Shown here in pieces: positions 25,701 through 41,347 of a stretch of DNA of 64,000 bases; the stretch's first letter is position 1, and each line of letters starts with the position of its first letter. Position numbers and translations under genes: made by a program. Origin of the DNA: Synchiropus splendidus (lineage: Eukaryota; Chordata; Actinopteri; Syngnathiformes; Callionymidae); NCBI RefSeq assembly GCF_027744825.2, contig NC_071342.1:7087501-7151500 (forward strand), written 5' to 3'. Under the pieces are notes generated by a model. That model saw nothing but the letters and a program-made list of their open reading frames with translations. It searched no databases and had not been told where the DNA came from.

Positions 25701-28700
25701 ATCGATAATCCTCTGTTTCTTCCCCCACTCTCACGAGCAGATAAAGGGCGAGCACGAGGTGGAGGGCGCTCCATCCCTTTGCTGGAATTAAATGAAAAGA
25801 ATCAACTTAGAGAATGTCCCTTTGAAACCAAGCAAGGCAAAAGCCTATGTGATTTGATTTGCTGTTATTGGATGAGCAGGTGGGTCTTTAGTTGCTGTCG
25901 TGGGGTCTGCAGCGAAAACAATTTGCCTGGAGTGATACGGGCTAAGTGAGTGGTAGGTTAGAGGTTTACACTTGTTTGCAACTCACTGAGATGATGCTGA
26001 AAACAACGCTGCACGCTCCAAGACGCTGCCAGTAATAACACAGCAACGGACTGGCTTTTCTAATGCGCCGCTGATTTTATCGTATTCTTTTAATTTTTAT
26101 TTTTTGGTAAATAACTCAATTTGGTTTTTTTTTTACGGTGACGGCTGCAGCAGGGGAGTAAAGTAAGAAACTAAAACCTTAATTGCACCATCTGCAAAAA
26201 TGAAACATTAATGCTCATGTTCTAATCTGCGGACACGTTCTGAATCATTAATTGACCTGCATATGGAGTTTGGGTCAGCGGGAAGAAATCAGAGCATCTA
26301 GGGATGAACACTTGCAACTGCCATTATGATCAGTGCTGCAATGTCTACTTAAAGTGTTGAATTCTTATATTATATATACAGTATATACATCTTAATTCAT
26401 GCCTTCATGTTGTCTTAGTTCAAATTATTATGATTGGTATTGTAGATTTTACTGTAGAAAGACACTAGAATTGGCCATTATTGAAATGAAGTAGTTCTTT
26501 TCAAGGTAAACAAAACATTGTTTTAAGATAGTTTGATAAAGGAGGCTTGGAAGAATAAAACAGAACACGACACAAGCACTGAAAAATGGTGAGTGATCTG
26601 AATTCAAACATATGTTCATTAAATGATGATCGTTTTAATTGGTGACATTTACTTTAATACAGCTCATTATATGCCGCATTTCATAATGTAACTTGTTTCA
26701 AAGCAAAGTTTTCCACTGGATTAATACAGTTGAGAACAAAGGCTCTCTGTTAAGCGTTGAAATAAGTGTAAAGGAAAATGTTTGTCACTTGCATGCATAA
26801 ATAAGATGAATGAAATGCTACAGATTTCCTCCACAGTATGCAAAGCTGTATCACACTATAGGTGCATAATGAAACGATGAGGAATGGTAATTCATTCCAT
26901 TGCCCTTAGGCTGTGAAAACATGTTTACCTTGGTTACTTGAGAAAAGCGTTTGAACCCACAAGTAATTCAGTGACAGGCAACACAATCCTGTTGATGCGG
27001 TGCCAGGACTCCTGTGTTTTCCCTCAGAACGCTGTTTCACAGCTCCGCTCACGGAAGAATAGGTGAGGGTGAGTAAAGTTTAAGCAGCCCCCCTTCATAT
27101 TCACAGAGGTAATTATTCGAGCTGGCGCGCGGGTTGACACTGTTGTTGAAAAGTAAGTATCAATTTCAGGTGTCGCCATCTTAAAATGCCAATTACCCAG
27201 GTAACACCCGACGTCTACCTGACACTCGGGTGGTAATGATGGTGGAAACAGGAAGCCCGGTGCTCGCTAATCGATCTTGGAATCTGTTTTGCATAGAAAA
27301 ACAAATGACGATGAATATTCAGTGTCAAATTTGATAAACATTGTGGATTTGTATTTGATATCAATGGAATGATAATGAGACGGACATCTTTAAATCAGAA
27401 CATTATTGTCATATTCAAACCAGAAAATAGATTTTTTTGCCTCGCCTCATACAGACACCAAATGGCTCTTGGAAACGCATTGATACTACAGTATATCAAA
27501 AGCCAATTGCTGTTCTATTTTGTCATGAAGCTCACTGTGTTCTTAGCCAATCCAAATCAAGGAAAAGACATCAGCTTGTTGAACGGTGATAAGGTCCTGT
27601 GCATTTCATTAAAGCTACTGACAACGAAGCTAAAGAACAGACACAAGGCCTGGATGAAGGTAGTGTTTTATATACCTTTTTTTTTGTGAACTGCTGTTTT
27701 AGGATCAGTAAAGCTTTAGTCGGATTCTGCATGGCCCAGCCCTTTGGAGGAAGGGTGAGGTATACTGTAGACTGGCTGCTTGTCCTGGACAAGCACTGAG
27801 CAGTGGCGTCATCAGAACACATGCATGCACATTTTGGCATTGGATAAGAAACCTTTGTAGCACAAAATAGCTCTGGTCCAAGTGTGGACTGAGTCAAAAA
27901 CGCCGGTCTCTTTGTAGACTGAGATCTGACGGGACTCCTTCGGACACTTACTGATGTTGAACAGTCTGGGTTCCTTTATTTCATCTAGTTGAGTGTTCGT
28001 GGATAAATGTCAATGCCCACGTTAACTCCTTTATTAATTTCCTGCACCCCTTTTGCAGGTTTGCATCAAACTGGATAGCCTTAAAGGCCCATTTATGCTC
28101 CCTTAAAATCCCTTCAGTGATCACATACTACAGTGCATTTTTCATGTTAGCATTGCTGTTTACCAGCCAAGATTCAAAAGTTTATGACAAAACCAACATG
28201 CCAACTGCGCTGATAATGTACCTAATAATAACGTAGCGCAAAAGACAAACATGGAGGCAGAGTTGTAGGAGTTGAGGGCCTCAATTATATTGCAATTGTA
28301 GGACGGAGAATTTGCGCAATTGTTATTGCTTCTTCTTCGAGCTACGGATCAACACCGCCCCCACACTTTCCAGTGGTACTGACTATCAGCTTCCTGTGGT
28401 AAGCTTACTATCAGTAAGCTTTGGAGAGATGGCATTCTCGATTTTAAAAACAGGCACAAAAGGAAAGTGAATAGCTTTCATACAGCTTTTATTTGACGCG
28501 GTCACTGCTCAAACTCACATTTGAGTTTCGTTCTTTGTTCCTGCAAAGCGCTTCTCTCTTAGCTTAGTGAGAAACAGCTGTGACTTTCACCAGACAGCAG
28601 GTTAAGTTTCAAAGTAAGACACCACCTAATGCAATGGTGTTTCCAGATTTGGAGATCAGGCCAGGAAGGAAAAAAAAATCACACTAGAGTTGATAGCATG

Positions 28701-29389
28701 CTAGGACTCATTGGTGTTGTCCCTTTATTTTTTTACTTGCACAGACCCCAAATAGAAGAAAAGCCCACACTTTCCCATCGCTCATCACGTCACAGCTAAA
28801 GCTCCTTTGATGGTCATAAATTATCAACTGTCATCCAAAATATAAACACTGATTGAGATCCATAAACAAATCTGCTTCTCAAGAATACTTCAATGGGTTC
28901 ATCTGTTGATGCATAGCTCAGAACAGTTCGCTCATAAGCAAACATGGGACAAAAAAAAGCCCTACGAGGTCTTTTATCTCAGCAGAACCCTAAGAGTGTT
29001 TTAACTTTTTGTTCTCCTGCCAGTTAGTTAGTTTCAACATTCAGGTTAACGGAGCACAAAGGCAGCAGATTGCCAACGCGCCTGTCACCGCCGAGTGCAG
29101 AATTGCCTCCTCGACCTGCGCAGCGATGATAATGGTATAGCGTTATTGCCCTTTGCGGCACGTCTGCTTTTGACACGGTATATGTTCCACAATATCCTGA
29201 TACAACACTGAGTCAGCACGCCAACTGCCTCCACACTCAGACCTTGCCAAAGTGCGACGGAGGGAAATTGCAGCGAGAGCACGCAGCGTTTCCTCAGTCA
29301 GTTAGCCTGACATATTGTGAAGGACAGTAGCCTAATTATTCCCCGGCAGTGGCACAGACCTGCCAGTCCCTTCAGATTGAGTTGAATCA
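25701..29389. other. 3.7-kb unique stretch, no gene seen
   Basis: No exon or named repeat. Around 28080-28370 phrases such as 'aaaggcccatttatgctccc' and 'gacaaacatggaggcagagt' resemble old DNA-transposon relics seen in fish, but no end sequences can be fixed. The 106-codon (27369-27689, plus) and 108-codon (27571-27897, minus) frames overlap and have no domain. Confidence 0.5.
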
Positions 29390-29830
29390 CCGCGGCTGAG
29401 TTTGATTCCTCAGTGCCCGCTGTGTTTCCAGTCTGATAGCATCATGTCCGCTGGAGATTTAATTTGGACATTCAGCAGCGTGAACCCCGGCCTTATTACT
29501 TCGCCCTCTTCATCGCCCTGACCCGTAGTCTTCCTCCATTACCCGCCCAAGAAAAACAGCCATCATGACGTTAATACAGAGGACATGAAGAGACTATTGA
29601 TTGTGGTTACTGGCGAACATTCCCTGCATGACATGCGGTTCAGTGCCCCCTTCATGTTCGTCTGTGGCAGTCGTTTTAAATATTCATGATCAGCTTGCCT
29701 TATGGTTCTGCAACTGAATTTCTAATTGGGTCGTCAAAAGAGATACAACATGCCCTTAAGCAGGACCGTAACAGCGGTCAGCGCAAACAGAAATCCGGTG
29801 ATTCAGCCACAGGGCTAATTAGCCATTAGC
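29390..29830. promoter_or_regulatory. Candidate conserved non-coding block with TAATTA palindrome
   Basis: A repeat-free block of about 440 bp. It ends with a perfect 12-bp palindrome, GGCTAATTAGCC, at 29813-29824 followed at once by 'attagcattc'. Earlier words include 'gatttaatttgg', 'cttattacttcgccc', 'aaatattcatgatcagc' and 'tttctaattgggtcg'. An 18-base T run (29849-29866) marks its downstream edge. Motif composition suggests a developmental enhancer; proof would need alignment to other fish. Confidence 0.35.
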
Positions 29831-30174
29831 ATTCACTGTTTACAAGGCTTTTTTTTTTTTTTTTTTCACCTGCTGAATTGCTGGCTGAATTGGGTGTAAA
29901 TCACTCCTTCCTTGCTTTGAAGCTTCAAGAGCTGCCCGTCCATATCATAATGACTGGGAGGAGAGAGGGAAGTGCTTCGGCTGTGTAACAACACCATCAT
30001 TTATTAAGGCAAGGAAATGGCAAGAATTGGAGGTTTTTAGCTCAATAAAATAAAGCCCGGATTCATATATACATACATATACATATTGATATATATTTCA
30101 CTCATTCACTTTTAAGAAATCATTTTGGTTCTTTTCAAGATGAGGGGAAACTCTTGAAAACGTAATTCCGAGGC

Positions 30175-30400
30175 TCGCAGGCAGACATTCCTAATAAGGG
30201 TTAAAATATGAATGACATTTGCTTCCAGACCGCGCGGAAATAGGCCCGCCACTGGTTCGGCGCCTGTTATTAGCTGCTAAATTATGCTTAATGCCTTTTT
30301 TTTTCTCGCAGTCATTATGACTGAAAATACTGTGCTGGAATAACAAGCAGGCGCCGGGATGGCATTAAGAAATTAAAGTTGCACCGACGTCGCAAAGCAC
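30175..30400. promoter_or_regulatory. Candidate conserved non-coding element
   Basis: Includes 'cctgttattagctgctaaat' and 'tatgcttaatgcc' (TTATTA, TTAATG cores), the GC-rich pair 'accgcgcgg' and 'caggcgccggg', and 'agaaattaaagttgc'. Unique and non-coding by inspection. Regulatory role is inferred only. Confidence 0.28.
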
Positions 30401-30715
30401 ACAAAGAAGATGGCCTGAAGTTACGGCTGTTTCTCTAACCTGCGTGTCGTGGATGCAGCCCTTTTATGTGGCCCCTGTGTATTGCACATTTGGAGTTGCG
30501 GCCGCTTTGTCTTTTTAAATGAAAACATACATAACGCATCCCATCATGTGATGCTTCACTTCAGTTGCTAACAAGCCCGCTAATTCCATATTTTTCACAA
30601 TCTATGGCCCCATTAAACAATGACAATGAGCATTTATGCAGCCGGCCCTGGCACTTTTATTTGATATTTGGGGATACCCGGTGGCTAATCTGGACCCGTG
30701 TAATATATCACCGTA

Positions 30716-30734
30716 GCGGCGGCGGCGGCGGCGC
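30716..30734. repeat. Short (CGG)n run
   Basis: About six GCG/CGG units ending in 'ggcgcc'. Unusual in this AT-rich setting. There is no CpG island around it and no promoter-like element is seen. Confidence 0.85.
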
Positions 30735-31857
30735 CACAACAAGGACGTACAGTAGCTCATGTCTTCAACAGCTTTCCAGACATTAAAAAGAATAGCAGAT
30801 TCCCTGAACTTCTTTGAGGCTCTACTGCCTTTGAGTGAGGACTTCCTTTGAGCACATCCAAACGTTTTTCATCTCTCTCATTTTTTTAAATCTATTTTTG
30901 CCATAAAAGTGGAAACTCAACACAAAACTAATTCGAGCTGATAAAAACTGCTGGAGCGAATTTCCTGCCTAACGAAGTACAAAGATGGCTGATAAAGGGC
31001 TTATTGAAGAGCCATCATTACTCTCACTTTGGACAGAAAACGTTGACTGAGAAGCATCATTATGAGCTTTTTTTTTCTTTTTTTTTTTGCTGATGTGAGC
31101 TAAGGTGAAGCCGAGGCTTTTCCCTCCTGCTTGTAAGGGTTAGTGGATTGGACCTGTCAATGATGATATCCAGACAGCAAGAACACTGCAAACTCAGGGA
31201 TAAGAGTCAACAGTAATTACAGTGTATCTAGGGAGGTGGGAACACGTGCACACAAATACTCATTACTCACATACGCACGAGCCCCTCCAGAGGCCAAATA
31301 TGTGTTTACTTTTCAAACTATTATTTCCTATGAACAACAACGTGTGCAAACATATGCACCCGCTCCTGGATGTGCACACAGATCCATCATGTCCTCCAGT
31401 GTGGAGAGGGTGGCGCTGCACTCCGCTCGTCCTTAATTGCCCATTAATGAGATGGAAATGTATTTCCACCGCAAAGTTTGAAAAAGACGCACTCATTCAG
31501 AAAGCCATAAATCCAAACATTTGAAAAGGAATTAGTAACGGGAGCCTCCCATTCTTGTTCTCTGAAAAATTAATTCAGCGCATGTTATATTTATGAACGG
31601 GCCGACTGTCATTCATTTTATCCCGACTCAGTGAAATTAAAAGTGACAGCAACCTCATCAAGAATGAATGCCATTGTATTCTAGGCGGAGCAGGAAAAGA
31701 CACGCAGCGAGAAAAAGAAAAAAAAAAAAAAGAAGAAATAAAAGACAGACTTTGTCGGTGCGTCTGTAATGTCGAAAAATAAACCAAAGCTTCAAGAAAC
31801 GCTGTGAATGAAGGAATGAGGGCGGAAAAAACGTGGAGCAAAACACAGCTTTAAAAC

Positions 31858-31883
31858 TTTTTTTTTTTTTTTTTTTTTTTTTT
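31858..31883. repeat. T26 homopolymer
   Basis: An uninterrupted run of 26 T, the longest homopolymer in the window. It could be the reverse-strand poly-A tail of a retroposed copy, but no recognisable retroposed sequence adjoins it on either side. Confidence 0.9.
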
Positions 31884-33929
31884 CGATGGTGAACTTTTGC
31901 TGTAATTAATCCTGGTCAAATAGATTGGGGAGCCCTGACAGAAAAGCGAAAATAAAGGCAGACATTTTTCAGAGCTACTTCAGATCTGTGTTGAAATATT
32001 TCCTGAAGATGTATATTATTGCCGGATGCACTGATTAAAGGCGAGAGGTTGAGATCTGACTGTGCTGCATCTACATGGTCAGGTTCCCCTGTGTGAGGAA
32101 AGACATGAAATATTAGTTTATTACATATTTAAATCGCTCTCCCCAGGCTGTCTCCCCTCTCCTCTTTTTTCTGGGTTGGTTTGCATTATAATGTTCAACC
32201 AAACTGTTTTCTCAACTAATGGCTTGTAACAACGCGGACCTCCTTTTCCCCCCTCGTCGGATTTCAGTTTGATTTTCATAACAAATTACTGCGCTTCGCT
32301 GAGGGGAAGGGGGGAGATTCCAACTTCCTGAAGAGGCAGAAGGGAAAAATTCATCTTTAAGCGGTACAAAGCTGAGCACTGCCTGTGGAACGTTTTCACA
32401 GTGTGTGTCCGTTAAACATTGAGTAGACAGTCAACTGCAGATAATAAGTCAACGTTGTCAGGAAGCTGACAGAAACATTTGGAAATAGAAAATCCATATT
32501 GCATGCTGCTTCTTGTGTGGGAAGAGGAGAGAGAAAAAAAGCTTTTGGAGCAAAGTTCCAGCTGCATGTTGCTGTAATGAACAATGATTTTATGTAGTCA
32601 GTGAAAAGATCTCCGAGTAGTTTCGACCTGGTGATTGAAGAGTTTAAACGGAGCCGTTGAACTTGGATGATGAAGTGACGCGCGGGATTCACTTTATAGA
32701 TGATTTGGTTTGAAGCTTTCCAGTCAATTTTGGCTGATAAGATGAGCAAATGATGGATGTGATGGAGAGGACTATCACTCCTGCAACACAATAAACATGG
32801 CTTCCTCTGAGGGACGCTTCACTCTTTCATTTATTTATGTCTTGTTTTGTTTTAACTTTGGTGCATTTTCATGCAATACCTGTAATACCAGGACATGTAA
32901 GTGAGGAGCATTAAGCTCAGTCACGCTGGGGCTCAAAAATGTACATGCAGAGAGTAGTATGGTTTGGGCTACTAAACAGAACATCGGTCTGACTTTTGAC
33001 ACTGCTGCTTCTCTGATCACATCGCACTTACCTTGTTTTGTGGCGCTGCACAAATCACACATTCACAGTCCCATCGTTCCCATTTACTTGGACTCTTTCA
33101 TGCAAATGAATTGGGGTGAACAGCCAATCAATGCTGGAACAGGAAGAGTGTGATCAGTTTTCTAGTTCGTATCGATGGTTAAAAGAAGTAAAGAAGCCCT
33201 CGAGGGCCTCATGACATGGCAAGCCAGTTGCTGTGACCTGCTAGTTTGGCACGTCTAATCTAAAGTGGAGGAAATCAGTGAAAATAAAAGCAAACGTCCA
33301 TGTGCCGCCGCTAGATTTTAGAATTCTGTCAACAGACTGTGATTGATTTGTATTCGGTTGAATACTTTTTACTTCATAGTTATGAGAGCCAGTTTGAGAA
33401 CAGAAATAATTTGTCAGTCATACTCGAACTTTGACCGGGAAAATAGACCAGATTCTGACCTTTAACAATCGACTTTGGCTCGCACGCACGCAAGTTTAAG
33501 TGGCTTTCCAAAGAAAGAAATTATGTTTTAATTTTCAATTGTTGCGGACCTTTGACTCTGTAAATAAATCAAATTCTGAACTTTGGCTGGAAGCCGCTGA
33601 CATAAAAGTCAAAACTTTGGGAGCCAATTGGACGAAATCCAATTGCTTTCACTCAAGCTTTAAAGGGCTACTTTTTTAATAAATCTGGAAATGACTTGTA
33701 TCTTGTATGACTTCAATTTGAGATTGAAACATGTATTTATTGTTTATTTATTGACTTTGAATAAGTTAATAGTCCACACACGTTTAAGACTTAGACTAAG
33801 GTCAAGTTATTTTTAAGAAGAAGTTAAGGATGTATTTCAACAAAATTTAGCTCACTGAGAGCAGCATGTGTTAATTTGAAATGAATACTGTCTTTTCTAT
33901 TAATAAACTTTGTGTCGCAGATTTTCTAA

Positions 33930-34260
33930 GCATGTGAGCAGTTCTCCACCCGCCCTCAGATTAACGCTCCAGATCATTTGTTAATTTTCCTAAGACAATT
34001 GAAATGGCCCCTGTACGCTCGCTCCACTCGCAATAAAAACAAACTTCCAGAATCTCAGGTTTCCTCTTCATTGCACCTTGACATCAGCGCTTGTCCATCA
34101 ACGGCGCAATCGTTTTAATTGCTGTTATTGGCGTTTAATCCCAGCAGGTGGGTGGGATTACCTTGAATCATATTCCACCTTGACTGACGGCGCGGCGGCT
34201 GCTCTTATTATTGGCGCGTTAAATCCAAGGTCGTGTTTGAAATTCCAGACTGCTTTGTAA
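33930..34260. promoter_or_regulatory. Candidate enhancer with paired TAATCC-type sites
   Basis: TAATCCC at 34136-34142 faces GGGATTA at 34154-34160, an inverted pair of bicoid-class (OTX/PITX/CRX-type) words. The phrase 'ttattggcgtttaatcc' (34125-34141) is repeated with changes as 'ttattggcgcgttaaatcc' (34208-34226). Nearby are 'cgttttaattgctg' and, upstream, 'ttgttaattttcctaag' and 'agacaattgaaatgg'. The block is repeat-free. The 60-codon frame at 34078-34260 has no domain. Enhancer function is inference. Confidence 0.35.
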
Positions 34261-37200
34261 GTTCATAATCTAGCGCCTATCCATCAAAATGCTGATGTAT
34301 GGAAACAAACAGAGGGGCTGAACGCGGAGATAGGGCTCAGGATGGGCCCTCGGAATAATCGTCGGGGGCAGCCCCCTCGCTCTCCCCATCTCAGGTGTGT
34401 GATTAAAATCAATTAAATCACTCCTCTAGTGTCAACCGCCCCAAATCTCCTGACAAATGAAACGGTGCTTTAGGAAGACGAGGATGTTCCCGGTCCTGTC
34501 GTGGCTCGGCTCATATTCACAAATGAGATTAAGATTGGGCTGCTGAGGGATTTCAAAGGCCTGTTTTCCATAAGAGCATGAAACAGCGTGTGAAGCCCGT
34601 GTAGGCTACATTAAGTAGACTTGAAAGTGTCTGGAGCAGAGATCAGCTCCCAGCCCACAGTGAGAGCAACTCGCTGGAAGAAAAGGAAGCCATTATTTAC
34701 CTGCATCCATGCAGAAGTTGTGCTCTTGTGGAAAGTCCTTCCATCAATTCTTAAAAAGGCCTCAGTCTGTTGGTGACGCAGTATTGTGATTTGCCTGATG
34801 CATCCATTAATGAGTTTGTCATCTAATATTAATACGTGATAAATGATGTGTTTTGAGTCGATACGGTTTCCGCCGCCGCGTTTGCCTTTGCTGTGTGTCT
34901 TCAGACAAATTAAGCCGTTTACCGAGCATCAATATGGAATCATTAAATGCCCTTTGTGTATTGTTCTCTGTGGTCTGCGGACCACCCCTCGCTGCCTCGC
35001 TCTCTCGCTCCCGTTTCACTCCATGCCAGTGGAGGTTTTAAGTCCTCCGCCGGCTTCTTTATGACGACAGTCGGAGAGATCTGCTGATCCCATCTCCAGT
35101 GGGCCTCTGTAACCCCCCTTTGTAACATTAGGCAAAAGCGCTAAATCAAAGTGTGGAGTCAGCCCAGTGTGTGTTTAACGTCCCCTTGCTCTTGTCACCG
35201 ATGACCAGGGGCGGGCTGCCACGTGTCCTTGCCCTATCCCCCGGTGTCCTATCACTCCTTTATCTGTCCACGGGGCATGGCCGCTCTCCCAAAGACAACC
35301 ACACATGCATGCTCAAAAAGGCCCTTTTTTATTCATCTCAACACCCGCCGAGAAAATCAGACATCCCAAATTGTTCCCCTACAGCACTTGTTTTATTCAT
35401 AGTCGCATTTGCCTTTTTCCCACTTTCATACTTAGACCTATATTACCGGCCATAATCGTTATTTACATTGAATGCAGCAGTTTGTTATTGTGTTTACCGG
35501 GGAACGCGCTGATCTGTTTTCCTGGTCCAGAACACTATATACAAACACTTTTGAAATTGAACATTTTCAGAATTAAAAATGCAGGTTTCTTTCTTTGATA
35601 AGAAGCACAAGGAATGATGGTGCGTTCATGTGCTTTTAACTGCTTGAATATGGTGAAATATTATTGGACTTTTATTTGACTTAACTTACAATTTAAGAGC
35701 ATAACTTTAGTTTTAGGTTTAGGTTTTATGTTTGTCAGTTGAGGAGACTTGCTGTTTACGTTTATTTACCCTAACAACACTTTAGATTGCCGAACACATC
35801 TTAACTAGTGATAAACAAATTACTTGTTTACTTACAGTTCAAACCTTTCTGTGACAATTCCAGGGTGCAATTGTGTCACTCTTAACAAAACACATATCAT
35901 TGCTTTATAGTGATTAATTACTAGGCAAATACACATATGAACAAGTCGTTTTTTTTTAGAGTAATAAATGTTGCCTATTCTCAAGTGTGACCAAGTTTTC
36001 TACTACTGATAGCACATTAGCCATTCATTGCTTTGCATATTGCCCTCTGAAGCGTTTCCTATTGGATTATAAAATACAGAATATCATATTCAGAATGTGT
36101 TAAAGAATATTGCCTCACTTTTCAGATAAAATTGCTTTGTATTTATATCAATATTTTTCATTTGACTATTTAAAAGGTAGTTTCAAAAATGGACCTTATA
36201 GCTGCTGACCCACCACCCCCCACCACCCCAAAATGAATAAATAAATAAATAATATACATATATCTACGTTCGGGAGAAGACTAGAGAATAGACTAGAATA
36301 ATAACAGAATTACAGTAGGTTAGAAATAACAATGTTGTTATTGTCTAGTGTTGACCTTTTTTCAAACTCATATTTACACATTTTCACTCAAGTATTGGTA
36401 TGTGCAATTCCTTTTTTGCTAAAGTCAGAAAATGCAACTTTTATTCTGTAGGTTTATTTAAATAAACATACTTTTAAACATGCCTTACCATTCACAATTT
36501 TAAGCTCGCACTCAAGTGAAAAACGATGAAAAGTGAATTCAGAAATTGTTTTTAAAAACTGCTGAAAACTTATGTAGGACACTGACCTGTATTTCATTTT
36601 TGAAGAGCTAGAAGAAGAAAAAAACTAGACTTTTTTAACTCTGGGATTCTTGAGGGAAAACAATAACAGACAGTATGTTTATTTGCGATGAAGCTACACA
36701 GCACAAAGAGAGAGCAGCCACACCGGGGGAGTTTCTGACTCTGGAGAAGGGTACAACCAATATTCCCAAACACACGTCAGGACGTATGATTCCACTGTAT
36801 ACTTTTATTCTCCTTCCCTCCTTTTTCTTCTGAAAGATGATCAAATCAAGCAAGGACGCGTCTTTCATCAGGATAAAGAAATACTTCCAAAATAATCCCT
36901 AAAGTAGACGAGGCTATTTTTTTTTTTTTTTTTTCATGTATCGCACTTTATTGTAAGACGTGTTTAAAGGCGACTGTGGAAATGACAATTAAGTTGAGCT
37001 ACTACCTTCATGAATGGCAGCACCTGTTTTTTTCCCGACAACCATCCGAGGTTCTGTATCGCGTGTCCGCACATGTGATCTAGCGGTGTTATTATTCAGT
37101 CTCTTGACAGGTCATATTTTGTCAAATGAAATGCTGAATTGCTTCATACTCGGCTCGGAAGCTGAAGTGATACATGTAAGTAGAATTAAATTACTCTATA

Positions 37201-38646
37201 GCATATTACAGCCTCGGTGGGATTGTGGCTGTTCCTCCATTTTTAATAAGTGCTTATTTCCCAGGGGGCCTTGTTGGGCACTGTGGGTCAACAGTGTCCA
37301 AGAGGGCAAAGCTTGTTCACCACATTCTGGAGCCCTTTAATTGCTTGAGGTTATGTGTGCTATTATCTTCCTTTTTCTCTTTCATTATGGAGGTGCAGAG
37401 GTTCGGATTGACCCATCCTCTCAATTTTGAAAGCGCTCGGCGTGTTTAGCGCACTTCAATTAACTGTGCAGAGGAGTGCTGTGATGAGATTTATCTCATT
37501 AATTATTCTGTTTTAGCACATGCACAAAATCTATATAAACATAAATATATATGTATTATTATTTTTTAAAAATCTCTACTTGGGTGTCTCGGGTCGGCTC
37601 TTATTTATTCTGCTGTGATAATGTTACAACTGTAACAGCAATATTTTCGGAGATCCCAAGAGTGCCCGGTCTGACTCAAACATAATAACCCACGGCAGTG
37701 TCTGTCTGACTCTCAGCCATTCTCATTCCTGCTTGCAGCTGATGCCGTAACCCCGGCCCCTTCCCTGCAGGCTGTGCTGACGGCTGGCTCAGAGCAGCCA
37801 CACACACACACACACACACAGACACTCGCTCGCACTTCGAAAAAGACCTGTAGACCTGCATTTGCACAAACGATCACATGCAAACTCGCACGTGCACATT
37901 TGCTGCAGACACTGCTGTCTTTGTCTTTCATTTCACTCGCGGAGTCGCCGGAAATGACAGGGGTGAAATTGTGGAAACTTTGATTGAGCTTATGATTTTT
38001 TAGTGACTGTAAACGGAATAAGCGACGCTAAAACACTCATTTCAACAAACCACTATCATCTCCCGACGTAGCATAGCCTTTTATATGCCGCTAAAGTAAC
38101 ACAGTCTCTTCCCCTATTGAAAGAAATTAGGCAGATATTTCCCACTATCTTACCATGAATGTCACTTCAAATGTCTTCAAAAAACTACTTTCATAAAAGC
38201 TCTTGGCATCAAAATATTGATAGTGTGTAGAGATGGTCTTCAGGAGGTCCAACTTGTCCCCTCTCCCTGTTAAATTAGCTTTGTAAAAGGTCATAGTTGA
38301 AGTGATGTGGATGGCTGTGTGGTCATGGGTGGAGCTACAATTTCCTAACAAATGGACGATTCATATTTACTCTTATTATTAATATTATACGATGAAATAA
38401 ATCAACGTCATTATTGTCACTAATAAAGCAGATTATTTATTTGAGTTGCAATGACCACCAAGGAGCTTATGTCTTCGTCAGCATGTAACACAAAAATGGA
38501 TTTCAACTTTTCAGACAATGTTTATAATGGAATGGGAGGCAGATGATTTGATTTCTGTGTTGCTCTTCACTATTATCTAGATGAAGGTTTCATCAATGTT
38601 GTCTGTGGAGCTACAGAAAGCTCCTTATTGTGGGTGTAAATGAGTG
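34261..38646. other. 4.4-kb stretch without recognisable genes
   Basis: The first 200 bp ('gattaaaatcaattaaatc' near 34400) continue the enhancer-like texture; the rest is ordinary AT-rich sequence. Simple items: AAAT units at 36233-36251, T18 at 36917-36934 and a CA array (separate entry). Frames of up to 108 codons (37014-37340) show no domain. Confidence 0.5.
37799..37820. repeat. (CA)11 microsatellite
   Basis: Eleven CA units followed by a GACACTC edge. The minus-strand cysteine-valine repeat frames through it are artefacts. Confidence 0.9.
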
Positions 38647-38757
38647 AGCTGGCGAAGCTTCACGACAACTCTGTTGCACTGAATGCAGTCATTCAATGAG
38701 TACACAGTCAAAAATGTGGGCTCTGAAAATGAGGACATTGTTTCACGAAGCTTCATT
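38647..38757. mobile_element. Fold-back element, decayed copy B
   Basis: Right arm: 'gtgggctctgaaaatgagga', 'cattgtttcacgaagcttca'. Left arm, much decayed: 'ggcgaagcttcacgac'. These are inverted with respect to each other and match the arms of copies A, D and F. The terminal TAGTGATG words are lost. Confidence 0.5.
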
Positions 38758-40908
<2,151 letters not shown>

Positions 40909-41177
40909 AATAATAATTTAACACACCTCATGCTTGTATTAAATAAAAAAATCTTTGACAGTATTAAATCAGATTTTTAAAGTAGATTATTTTTTTTCTT
41001 ATGGCATTAGGATAAGGAGTTGAGTTGTCTCAACTCAACTACATATAATACTAAAACTGTTTTCATCTAAGCTAAATGCGTCAAATTATGAAAGCATGAA
41101 TTGAATCCTTTTCCACACTTGTGTCTCTGTTTGCTCTGCTTGAGCAACTAATGAATATTCGCACAATTTTCAAACCA

Positions 41178-41234
41178 ACAGCGCCACCTACTGTGCTCCA
41201 CAAAAAAGGACATTGTTTTATGAAGCTTCACTCG
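41178..41234. mobile_element. Fold-back element, single arm (copy C)
   Basis: 'agcgccacctactgtgctcc', 'acaaaaaaggacattgtttt' and 'atgaagcttcactcgcc' match the right arm of the family. No inverted left partner is found upstream, so it is a solo or truncated arm. Confidence 0.45.
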
Positions 41235-41347
41235 CCCAACCCAATGGACCAGTACTTTAATAAATATTTGTCACCAGGTTTGGATTGGGAGGCTAAATAG
41301 TTAAATCTACAAGCACAACTTCCTTCCCCTCCCTGAGCCTGTTTGGA

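Larger units (their letters stand above)
30401..33929. other. 3.5-kb unique stretch with homopolymer runs
   Basis: No gene seen. Contains the CGG run (separate entry), A-rich sequence at 31713-31731, and T26 at 31858-31883. The 131-codon minus frame at 32396-32791 has no domain. The 100-codon plus frame at 31222 and the 77-codon minus frame at 31263 overlap and are treated as chance. Confidence 0.5.

Noticed and set aside
28080..28370. DNA-transposon relic
   Set aside because: Phrases look familiar, but no ends or inverted repeats could be located, so it is only mentioned in the stretch description.
37799..37820. CRISPR or other spaced repeat arrays in the window
   Set aside because: All tandem arrays are simple microsatellites without spacers, and the DNA is animal-like.
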